A stretch of 64,000 nt of DNA. Origin: Hexactinellida sp. DTS-2022. Its lineage: Eukaryota; Porifera; Hexactinellida. The DNA lies in the NCBI GenBank assembly GCA_028753945.1, contig JAPNXP010000004.1:4960001-5024000 (forward strand), written 5' to 3'. Of this stretch, positions 52,646-60,491 are shown piece after piece. How positions within the stretch are numbered: the first letter of the stretch is position 1; each line of letters opens with the position of its first letter. Under the pieces are notes generated by a model. That model saw only the letters and a program-made list of their open reading frames with translations. It did no database searches and was not told where the DNA came from. Made by a program: the position numbers and the translations under genes.

Positions 52646-53268
52646 TGTATAAGTTAAGTTAGGACAAAGTCAAATGCAAGTGTATATTATCCTAATCATG
52701 TCAAAGACAATATTACCTGCAATATTTGATTTTGCAATAACATATACGTTTACATTTACATGAGTCAATTAAGTACGAATTGATCTGCCATACAATCTTA
52801 TGGAGCGATAATGAGATTAGTATTTGTAATAGAAACTGTATAATAATAACAGGTGAAATTAACTGAATACGACTGGTACTCATTTCTAGCAAATGTATGC
52901 TATTATACCTATCATAGAATTAGCCATGTGGTATAGGATAATGGTATTGTATTGAGATCACGATTGCATGATTGAATAGGAATTGCTATTCAACCATTTA
53001 ATATGTATTAAACATATTCTGTTAGTATATTTCTGTAATATTATTATACACATAACATATACCAATATACGTTGTCATGTAACTAATAGCTACGGATACC
53101 ATATATGGATTTCTTATCTTAATTGCGGGTTAATTAAGTGGTTAGTATCTCATAAAATAAACAATCAAAAATATCATAAAAATAACAAAAAACTGCCATC
53201 ACATTAAAAGAGCAATATTCACATTAAAATCAAGTAAAATCAAAAAGTATAAATTGTACTAACACATC

Positions 53269-55698
53269 TCACTTGATAGTGCTAATTGAGTTGTACAGCT
53301 GATCAAACTTGTTGCTTCTGTCCCAGAATATTTTGCTTCTCATCTTTATAAAGCTTGGCAGATCCGATGATTTGCAGATAACTGGAATGAATGTTCGTTT
53401 GCTGCCAGCTATAAAATATGCATAATAGAATCTCTTATATATAATAACCATAATAAATAAGCTCTTTAGGTTCAGAAATTTGCAAACACAGGACAAATTA
53501 TTACAGTGGTGTTCGCGTAATAACAAGTCGAATTTTGCAAGAAATTTGCTTGCTAATAGGCGAACTTGTTATAGAGGAACAGAATTAATATTAAATCCTC
53601 GTTTGGGGACGGAAAACAACTTGCTAATAGAGCAATATTTATATTTATTATTGCTATAAGGCGAACACCACTGGTAATGGTTTACTGGACAATGGATTTC
53701 GGGGGGTTTTCGATTTTAGCAACCAAAATATAATATACGTATTGGCTTACTTATATATCAAAGCTTTGAAGGGGAATGAAATAGTGTCGTATTAACCGGA
53801 AAATTCGTATCAACTGTGTTCCTATTAACAAGGTTCTACAATACAAAAACATTAGAAAACATTAGATGCAGGTTATAAGAACATTCTACTGGAGAATTGT
53901 TGCCATATACCCTATATAATTCATGTCGGTTATAAGAACACTATATGCAGTTCCCGACGATGTGCTTATATAACTAACCAGGGGCTGCGATTACTCCATA
54001 CATCCCTTCTAACAACTGAAAGCCATCATCAGAATAGTAGTCAGGGGTTATAACGGCTATAACGGCTTTAGACTTATTGAACAGTTCCTCTCGCTTTATG
54101 ATAACAGAGTCTCCTCCCATTATATCCGACTCTGAGTAGACTGTAACTCCTCGCTTCTTCATTTCCGAGATTATCTCTTCCCCGTATAAGGCGTCGTTGC
54201 TGTGGAACGACACGAAGAATCCATCTTGCAGCGAGCTCTGTTTATGTTTCTGTTTAGGCACCGGTGCTGATAGAGGGGCCTCTGTTGGAGCCGTAGATAC
54301 CGGTTCTTCTGTAGATACCGGTTCTGTTGATACCGGTAAGGAGGGTACCTCTTCACTCTGTGGAATTAAAGGGTTAATGGTTCGTAAGACAAAATCCGGT
54401 AATAGCTGGGATAACCAGATAAGAAATACAGTCAGGTTTGCTTATTAAGAACTATTATTCGTCTGCTTAATATGAGAACTTTATTATTCTAAGTACTGTA
54501 TTATGAACAAGCCCTATGGTCCCAATTTAACAACTTACATAGGGTTTGTATTAAGTTGAGTTCGTAAATTATGCTCTAGTACGAACACAATTTTGGTCCC
54601 TTGAGTGTTCATATAAGAACCTGACTGTATTTGATTTTTTTAGTTTATTTATGAGAAAACCTTGGCTTGAATCCGTAGTCCAACAATAGTAAAAGGAAAG
54701 TCGTACATACTAGGAATTTACTATTTTTGGTTCGAAATTTTTTCAATTCATAAATTTGAACCATTTCGCATTACCGTTGTAGGGGAAATAGTATCTGACA
54801 TAGATTCAGTTTCTGTCTTTTCGAGAGAGTCCAGTTTGCCACTGCTGAGTGCTATAAGCCCTGGTCCACAGACCTGCATATTTGTAGGCTCTTTTGCAGT
54901 AAAGCGAATTGTAATCGGTTGTTTGGGTTGTGAAGTGAGATGCGTCTAAATAAATAAATAAACAAATAAACAAACGAACAAACAAACAAACAAACAAACA
55001 AACAAACAAACGAACAAACAAACAAACAAACAAACAAACAAACAAACAAACAAACAAACAAACAAACAAACAAACAAACAAACAAACAAACAAACAACCA
55101 AACAAACAAACAAACAAACAAACAAACAAACAAACAAACAAACAAACAAACAAATAAACAAACAAACAAACAACCAAACAAACGAACAAACAAATAAACA
55201 AACACACAAACAAACAAACAAACAAACAAACAAACAAACAAACAAACAAACAAACAAACAAACAAACAAACAAATAAACAAACGAACAATCGAACAAATA
55301 AACTAACTAGCTAACTAACTAAATATACAAAAAGCATATTGCATAAAATAAATTGGAAAAAACGTGTTTTGACACATAATTAAAATACGCTAGCTTACTT
55401 CCATTATTGCTCTAAATTCCTTGATTGCCTTTTCGCACCCTTTCTCTTCCAATATTTCCAACAAATCCTTAACGAGAGGCGGCGGTGAATAAGTATTCCA
55501 AATCTCAATTAATTTCCTACAATGTTCGTTACAGGCTTCCACTGAATTCATTTCGGTTAAGTTTAGATTTATGCTACTGGCCATCCCTTTCCAATCTCTT
55601 CTGCGAGTGTTTAGTGTATCCAAGTGTTTCGATAGAACTGAGTAGGCGGATTCGCTCAGTTCGCTTAGGGGAATGTCTTCTATAGAACTTGTGCACAT
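53269..55698 (-). CDS. MYD88: MyD88-like adaptor (Death + TIR)
   Basis: Four exons: 55399-55698, 54775-54945, 53979-54357, 53269-53408. All GT/AG, phases consistent, about 329 residues. Residues 1-100 form a Death domain (W-K-G-M-A-S-S-I-N-L, C-R-K-L-I-E-I-W-N). A linker with P-V-S-T-E repeats follows. The TIR domain spans about 195-329: D-G-F-F-V-S-F-H-S-N-D-A, then the BB-loop region S-E-S-D-I-M-G-G-D-S, R-T-F-I-P-V-I, and box 3 F-W in K-I-F-W-D-R. MyD88 couples Toll/IL-1 type receptors to IRAK kinases. The usual BB-loop R-D-x-x-P-G is changed (no Pro), which may alter receptor pairing. All three introns are packed with repeats. Confidence 0.88.
53504..53673. mobile_element. Family F MITE in MyD88 intron 3
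   Basis: CAGTGGTGTTCGCGTAATAA mirrored by TATAAGGCGAACACCACTG. Confidence 0.8.
53780..53972. mobile_element. Family A fragment and truncated family B MITE next to a MyD88 splice donor
   Basis: A sequence (TATTAACAAGGTTCTAC) runs to 53845. B sequence (TTATAAGAACATTCTACTGG to GACGATGTGCTTATATA) stops about six bases from the donor at 53978. Confidence 0.65.
54429..54627. mobile_element. Family C MITE in MyD88 intron 2
   Basis: CAGTCAGGTTTGCTTATTA to AAGAACCTGACTG, TA flanked. Confidence 0.85.
54640..54774. repeat. Dispersed GGTTCGAA repeat supplying the exon-2 splice donor
   Basis: Shares ATGAGAAAA, GGCTTGAATCC and GAACCATTTC.GCATTACC with 28350-28562. On the minus strand its end reads GGTAATGCG, and this GT is the MyD88 exon-2 donor. 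Confidence 0.65.
54948..55295. repeat. (CAAA)n microsatellite, about 345 bp
   Basis: Nearly pure CAAA units with scattered C, G and T changes. On the minus strand it is (TTTG)n and ends within a few bases of the MyD88 exon-2 acceptor. Long Cys-Leu-Phe-Val frames across it are artefacts. Confidence 0.97.
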
Positions 55699-56165
55699 CC
55701 TAATTATAATAATTAGAATTCAATGTACGTATAATAAGAATTGAGTAACATTTCACAGGATTTTAAGGAACATAATTACAGTTTGGTTTACAATATTTCG
55801 GTTAATTAATTAGGTCAAATTACCTCGGATCAAAGTGACCCAATTAAGCGGAGTCTACTGTATTAAAGATTATAAGCAGACCTCTAATAAGACTGTATAT
55901 TTAAGAGCATCCTTATATGTAGACGGTCTATAAAAGCCCATACAAAAGAGCCAAAAATTTGTAGACCAAAATCCCTGCCGTCTATGGGTAATACTAATGT
56001 ATATGTAAGAAAATCTGGTCTAGAAATAGACGGTCTACATATAAGTACATATAAGTTATTCCTATAATTAATATGGGGAAAATATAATAATATACTATGG
56101 AAAGGTTGTATAACGAATTGCCTTATAACTAACTACAACACAATATATATCTCTATTTCGTATAA
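55699..56165. other. Intergenic between MyD88 and ECH1
   Basis: A family J fragment (55795-55857) and a family M MITE (55913-56045, CTTATATGTAGACGGTCTAT to AATAGACGGTCTACATATAAG). Confidence 0.65.
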
Positions 56166-57038
56166 TTACAGCTTTGAGAATATTGGTTTTTCCTTCTTCA
56201 CAGCGGCAGTGACAGCCGCAAGCAAATCTTCAGATTGCAGCATTGACATATTCCACGCAGCTATGTACTCTAATCCCTGGTCCACAGTGTGGTCCCGTGA
56301 ATAGTTAATGTTAACCTTGCTCGCTTGTATAGCTATTGGGCTTTTGCTGGCTATTAGCGAACAGAGTTCTAAACCAGCTTTTATCATATCCTCCTTGTTG
56401 GGAAATATCGAACTCACCAAACCGATTTTAAGTGCTTCTTCTGCTAACAGTTTTCTACCCGTATAAACTAATTCACGGAATTTACTATCGTTTCCGATTA
56501 TTTTTTGGAATCTTTGTAAAGTGCCTATATCGGCTGCCAGGCCAATATCAATCTCTTTTATTTGGAAATATGCGTCAATAGTCGCGAGTCGAATGTCCCC
56601 TGCCGAAATCAAATCCACCCCACCCCCGATACAACCGGAATGTACCGCACAAACCACCGGTTTCGGACACTTTTCGAGCGAAGAAATGGATTGTTGGAAA
56701 GGTGTAATCGACCCTCTTAACATAGCCAATGCTTTTCTACCCGGATCCACTGTATCACTGACTAATAAAGAAGATTCTCTTAAATCCAGTCCGGATGAAA
56801 AGTATCTACCTGCACCAGATAACATTACACAACGAATGGAAGAATCGATTGAAATCTGTTGAAAACATTGATGCAGTTCTTGAAAAAATTGTTTGTTCAT
56901 AGAATTTAAGCTGTCAGGTCTGTTTAACTCTACATGACACACGTTTTCAAACGGTAAGGTCACTTTAAGGGTCGTGAATTTATCGTATGATATACCGGAA
57001 TACATTCTCTTGGTAGAAAGGATAAATCGAGACAACAT
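56166..57038 (-). CDS. ECH1: Delta(3,5)-delta(2,4)-dienoyl-CoA isomerase
   Basis: A 290-residue crotonase-fold enzyme, single exon. The oxyanion-hole segments S-G-A-G-R-Y-F-S-S-G-L-D and G-C-I-G-G-G-V-D-L are clear. The catalytic acids known from rat ECH1 are present: Asp142 (G-G-V-D-L), Glu162 (I-K-E-I-D) and Asp170 (A-A-D-I-G). It isomerises 3,5-dienoyl-CoA during beta-oxidation of unsaturated fatty acids. The N-terminus M-L-S-R-F-I-L-S-T-K-R looks like a mitochondrial presequence and the C-terminus is S-K-L, a type 1 peroxisomal signal, so dual targeting is likely, as in mammals. Confidence 0.95.
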   Translation of the reverse strand: MLSRFILSTKRMYSGISYDKFTTLKVTLPFENVCHVELNRPDSLNSMNKQFFQELHQCFQQISIDSSIRCVMLSGAGRYFSSGLDLRESSLLVSDTVDPGRKALAMLRGSITPFQQSISSLEKCPKPVVCAVHSGCIGGGVDLISAGDIRLATIDAYFQIKEIDIGLAADIGTLQRFQKIIGNDSKFRELVYTGRKLLAEEALKIGLVSSIFPNKEDMIKAGLELCSLIASKSPIAIQASKVNINYSRDHTVDQGLEYIAAWNMSMLQSEDLLAAVTAAVKKEKPIFSKL

Positions 57039-57467
57039 TAATGCTAATAGATTGAGAAAATATACGTGGTATATAAGTCTGTATATTGATTTGGTATCAG
57101 ATTAATTGGATATTTGAGTTATATTTATATCTCCCCCTATTATAATCAAGTGTATTGATTTGAATTGCCAATATCTAAATAAGTAGTATACTGTATAACC
57201 TCGTTAGTACGAACATCAAATGCATTCGCCTTATCCGGGATTCGTATCAACCAATATGATGTATTGAAAAGACTTGAAGGGGAGTGAAATAGTGTTCGTA
57301 TTAATCTTGTTCGTACTAACGAGGTTCTACTGTACGTATATTACAGTAATTTACAAACGCAAAATCAATACAAACAATAAATGATCAAAACATCTTGTTA
57401 TAGGAGGCTACAAACAATACAAATATGCAACAAATAATACAACAAGCTACTAATATATCCCAGTTAG
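57039..57467. other. Intergenic between ECH1 and PRR5
   Basis: Contains a family A MITE at 57191-57332 (CTGTATAACCTCGTTAGTAC to AACGAGGTTCTACTG); otherwise nothing seen. Confidence 0.65.
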
Positions 57468-58187
57468 TTATATAGCAGAGAACTCCGGGGTTTGAGATCT
57501 ATCGCTCTCCTCCACGATAACAACAGGAGCCCAAATAGGTTCATATTGATCGTCCATAGCTAGAATAAGCATTTCGTGAAGCTCTGGGTAGAAGTCAATT
57601 TCCATTTGAAGGATAAGGAGCATGTGAGAGATTTCGCGAGGTATCATGCCTCTGTCTGGGTATTCCGCATCCCGAATTTCCTTTCTGGCATCAGCCAAAC
57701 TGTCTCTTATTTTAACTTTCAATAAAATTACGTCACGAAACACATTTAGTATAATTCTATGCACTGGTACTCTAGTTTCAAAATGTACAAAAATCGCAGT
57801 GATACAAGGAATCGAAACAGAATAAATCGGCTTCCAAACAGTAGAGATTTTATTCAATAACTCAGTTCCACTCAAACTCTTCAAACTGTCCCTCAAAGCA
57901 ACGAAAAATCGTTTTATTTCCTCTTGAAACACATATTGGAGTTTAGTAGGGTTTTCCACGCTTGATTGAAATAATTTAATTCGCTTTTGAATCTCCATTA
58001 AATCAATACCAGAAGGAGACATGAATGGCTCGCGAAATAACGGTTGTATAAAACCGGTTATTGCCATCCAGTGCGGAGATTTCCGAATAGTTAGGTAGTC
58101 AGCTTGCTCCAGGGGGCTAGCGCAAGTGCTCTTCTTTACACGTTTCTTACTTAAGCGGAAATGGCCCTTATCGGAGGAGGAAGCCAT
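57468..58187 (-). CDS. PRR5: PRR5/Protor-like mTORC2 subunit (HbrB domain)
   Basis: A 239-residue single-exon frame. The body resembles the HbrB/PRR5 domain: a hydrophobic start (A-I-T-G-F-I-Q-P-L-F), V-P-V-H-R-I-I-L-N-V-F-R-D-V-I-L-L-K-V, and then I-S-H-M-L-L-I-L-Q-M-E, which matches the M-L-L-V-L-Q segment of human PRR5. PRR5/PRR5L are non-catalytic subunits of TOR complex 2 that bind Rictor. It lacks the long Ser/Pro-rich C-terminal tail of the human proteins. A basic N-terminus (S-K-K-R-V-K-K) could be a nuclear or phosphate-binding signal. The assignment rests on motif recall without an alignment. Confidence 0.7.
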   Translation of the reverse strand: MASSSDKGHFRLSKKRVKKSTCASPLEQADYLTIRKSPHWMAITGFIQPLFREPFMSPSGIDLMEIQKRIKLFQSSVENPTKLQYVFQEEIKRFFVALRDSLKSLSGTELLNKISTVWKPIYSVSIPCITAIFVHFETRVPVHRIILNVFRDVILLKVKIRDSLADARKEIRDAEYPDRGMIPREISHMLLILQMEIDFYPELHEMLILAMDDQYEPIWAPVVIVEESDRSQTPEFSAI

Positions 58188-58246
58188 AGCTAGTTATACG
58201 AATGGTAGTTATTGTTGATCATGGTTTATCCAAGGATTTACTTATA

Positions 58247-58388
58247 CAGTAGAACCTCGTTAGTACGAACATCAGGGGACTGTCAAAATGCGTTCGCCTT
58301 ATTCGGAATTTGTATCAACGAATATCAATTGTATTGAAAAGGCTTTGAAGGGGACTGAAATAGTGTTCGTATTAACGAGGTTCTACTG
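58247..58388. mobile_element. Family A MITE
   Basis: CAGTAGAACCTCGTTAGTAC to AACGAGGTTCTACTG, TA flanked. One of the best preserved A copies, 60 bp upstream of the PRR5 start codon. Confidence 0.88.
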
Positions 58389-58477
58389 TATATATCGGCC
58401 AACATCTTTCTAATGCACCGTATTTGGTGGGATAAGACCCTAGGCGATTTTTAATTTTAGCCTTTGAGTTGAGCTAC

Positions 58478-58638
58478 TAGTCGAAATCGGGTTTTTTTGC
58501 CCCCCAAAATGCACGACAAAAGGAGGCAAAAAAACCCAATAAGCAAAAAAACCCGATGGAAAACACATTAAGATATCACATTTTTGCACGACAAAAGGAG
58601 GCAAAAAAACCCGTGGCAAAAACCCCCGATTTCGACTG
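58478..58638. mobile_element. Family I MITE
   Basis: AGTCGAAATCGGGTTTTTTT mirrored by CCCCCGATTTCGACT, with CACGACAAAAGGAGGCAAAA repeated inside. Its terminal word matches family H (20625), suggesting kinship. Confidence 0.8.
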
Positions 58639-59122
58639 TATTTGCTAATTGAGGAAATACGTTACAATAACCTGTTAACCAACTCCCCTTCAAGTATTAA
58701 TGTCGTTTTTATGATAATTATTCCAGTATTTATTTTTATCTAGATGTAGGTATATTTAGCATTTATTCGCGTTTATTATTTAAACCTCCCTTAACCTTAA
58801 CGGGGTGATTATTTGACAAAGTACGGTGATATTCTGGCATTGGCAAGGTAATTTTTTTGTTGGCCGATATATGTAGTATAAGTAATTAAAACCCTATAAT
58901 ACCCTTGGTTTGCTCTAAGTAAATGTCTTTATGATTAAAATATTTTCTGAGGATCTAAGCTATAATTAAACACAACATTGGATAACACAAACTAGCATTA
59001 ATATTGACAGCTTAGTTATAAGTAGACAAACTAATAAAGGGGCACAAAAGTAATATATTAACAAGAGAGAAATATAATCTTACATACGAGTTACCCAACT
59101 ACCCTAGATACAGTATGGAATG

Positions 59123-59767
59123 TTAATTCAGTTGTTTCGCTACCCTAAAGTTAGCAACACGAATATGCTCTTCATTTGCAACAGTTTTCTTCTCAATTCT
59201 ACCGAGTTGATCATTTTGTCTGTCTAATTCATCGCCCATGTCTCCTGCTACATTCTTCATATTATCCAACAAACGATTTACATCTTGTAGATTCCCTTCC
59301 ATTTCATCTTCTCTTATGTCGTTTGTAACGCGGTTTATAATCGGTCCTTTCGGTTGAGTGGAAACTACATTCCCGGTAGCTCCATAGTTGCCAGGCTGGC
59401 TGCTAACCATTTCTTGTTTTCGCGCTTTCGCGCCATACGCGTGTTTATAATTCTTAGATTTCTGATAACTTTTAACTCTACTGCCTGGTAGCCTACAAAA
59501 TCCGCAGCATTTTTCAATCTCACTAAGTTCTTTATCTGTTCGCTTCATCGCAGAGTCAATATCCTCCAAGTTTTCTTCTATTTTATCCAACTGTTCGCCC
59601 TGCTCATTGAGCGTAATAAGCGCATCTACTCCGGTCCTTTCGGTCTCGACTGCTATTTGTTTTATGCGTCGAGTCGCCGCTAGGGATTCGTCGGTTTTCT
59701 TATCGATTTGCGTTCGCGTTTGATCGATTTCATCGGCGTGTTCGTGTCCGGGTGGTCTGTAGTTCAT
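59123..59767 (-). CDS. SNAP25: SNAP-25/SNAP-23 family Qbc-SNARE
   Basis: 214 residues, single exon. Two SNARE motifs are present. The N-terminal one runs about 10-80 with the zero-layer Gln in L-N-E-Q-G-E-Q-L-D-K-I-E. The C-terminal one runs about 145-210 with L-D-R-Q-N-D-Q-L-G-R-I-E. Between them, C-C-G-F-C is a palmitoylation cluster (human SNAP-25 has four Cys, here three). SNAP-25 proteins form the plasma-membrane fusion complex with syntaxin and VAMP. Whether it is the SNAP-25 or the SNAP-23 type cannot be told in an early-branching animal. BET1 (41.7 kb) is a second SNARE in the window. Confidence 0.93.
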   Translation of the reverse strand: MNYRPPGHEHADEIDQTRTQIDKKTDESLAATRRIKQIAVETERTGVDALITLNEQGEQLDKIEENLEDIDSAMKRTDKELSEIEKCCGFCRLPGSRVKSYQKSKNYKHAYGAKARKQEMVSSQPGNYGATGNVVSTQPKGPIINRVTNDIREDEMEGNLQDVNRLLDNMKNVAGDMGDELDRQNDQLGRIEKKTVANEEHIRVANFRVAKQLN

Positions 59768-60491
59768 GTTTAATTCTTCTGGCGAGTCAGTCCCAATTCT
59801 TGTGTAGCCTTTAGCAGCCAGCTTGTATTTGAGGAGCTATACTGCCTACTAGCCTACTCTGTACATACAGTTGTAACCCGAGAGGTGGATGCCAAAGTAC
59901 TTATTGGGTAACCAAGGTATTCACTTACATGTTATATTGTGCCAGTGTGGATTTAGTAAGAGGAATTCAGAATTATTAAAATATGAGCCGAAATATAATA
60001 TATTGAATAACCAAAGCACTAAGATTAGAACTGGGCCACTATACTATTGTATACTCGTTAATACGAGCACTGATAAGGGGAATATCGGTTAAGGAGTACA
60101 AGGTTTAATTAGGTTATTTTAGGTTATTGTATAATTATGTATAGAAGATTATTGTTTATAAAAGTTGATTAATAATATTATAATAATATTCGTAAATTGC
60201 ACAGCTCAATGTAATAATACAGCATTGCGCATTAAAGTAATGTAAATCCCTTTTTTGTGAAAATTCCTAAATTGTATTTGTAAGAATATTATATTGTCTC
60301 ATTCTATTAAATTCAGGCAAATGTGTTAAGAAAGGAGACATAATATAAACTGAATATTTAAAGCAGTTTTAATAATAAATACTTAAACCGTGTTTAAGGG
60401 AGAGTGGGTATTTAATAACTTAATAACTTGGTGATATACGTATATGTGGAAATACATAAATATATATAAATATAATTATCAGATAGATTCG
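59768..60491. other. Intergenic upstream of the SNAP-25 family gene
   Basis: A family D internal fragment at about 60055-60115; no gene seen. Confidence 0.5.

Larger units (their letters stand above)
49766..53268. other. Intergenic, mostly one nested transposon pair
   Basis: 49766-50436 and 52646-53268 hold nothing recognisable. 50437-52645 is the family D element with its 2-kb insert. Confidence 0.65.
58188..59122. other. Intergenic between PRR5 and SNAP-25 family gene
   Basis: Family A MITE (58247-58388) and family I MITE (58478-58638); otherwise AT-rich. Confidence 0.65.

Noticed and set aside
54171..54356. Arg/Tyr-rich minus frame
   Set aside because: Alternative frame of MyD88 exon 3; the in-phase frame joins the TIR exons.
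54806..55297. Cys-Leu-Phe-Val proteins
   Set aside because: Translation of a (TTTG)n microsatellite in three frames.
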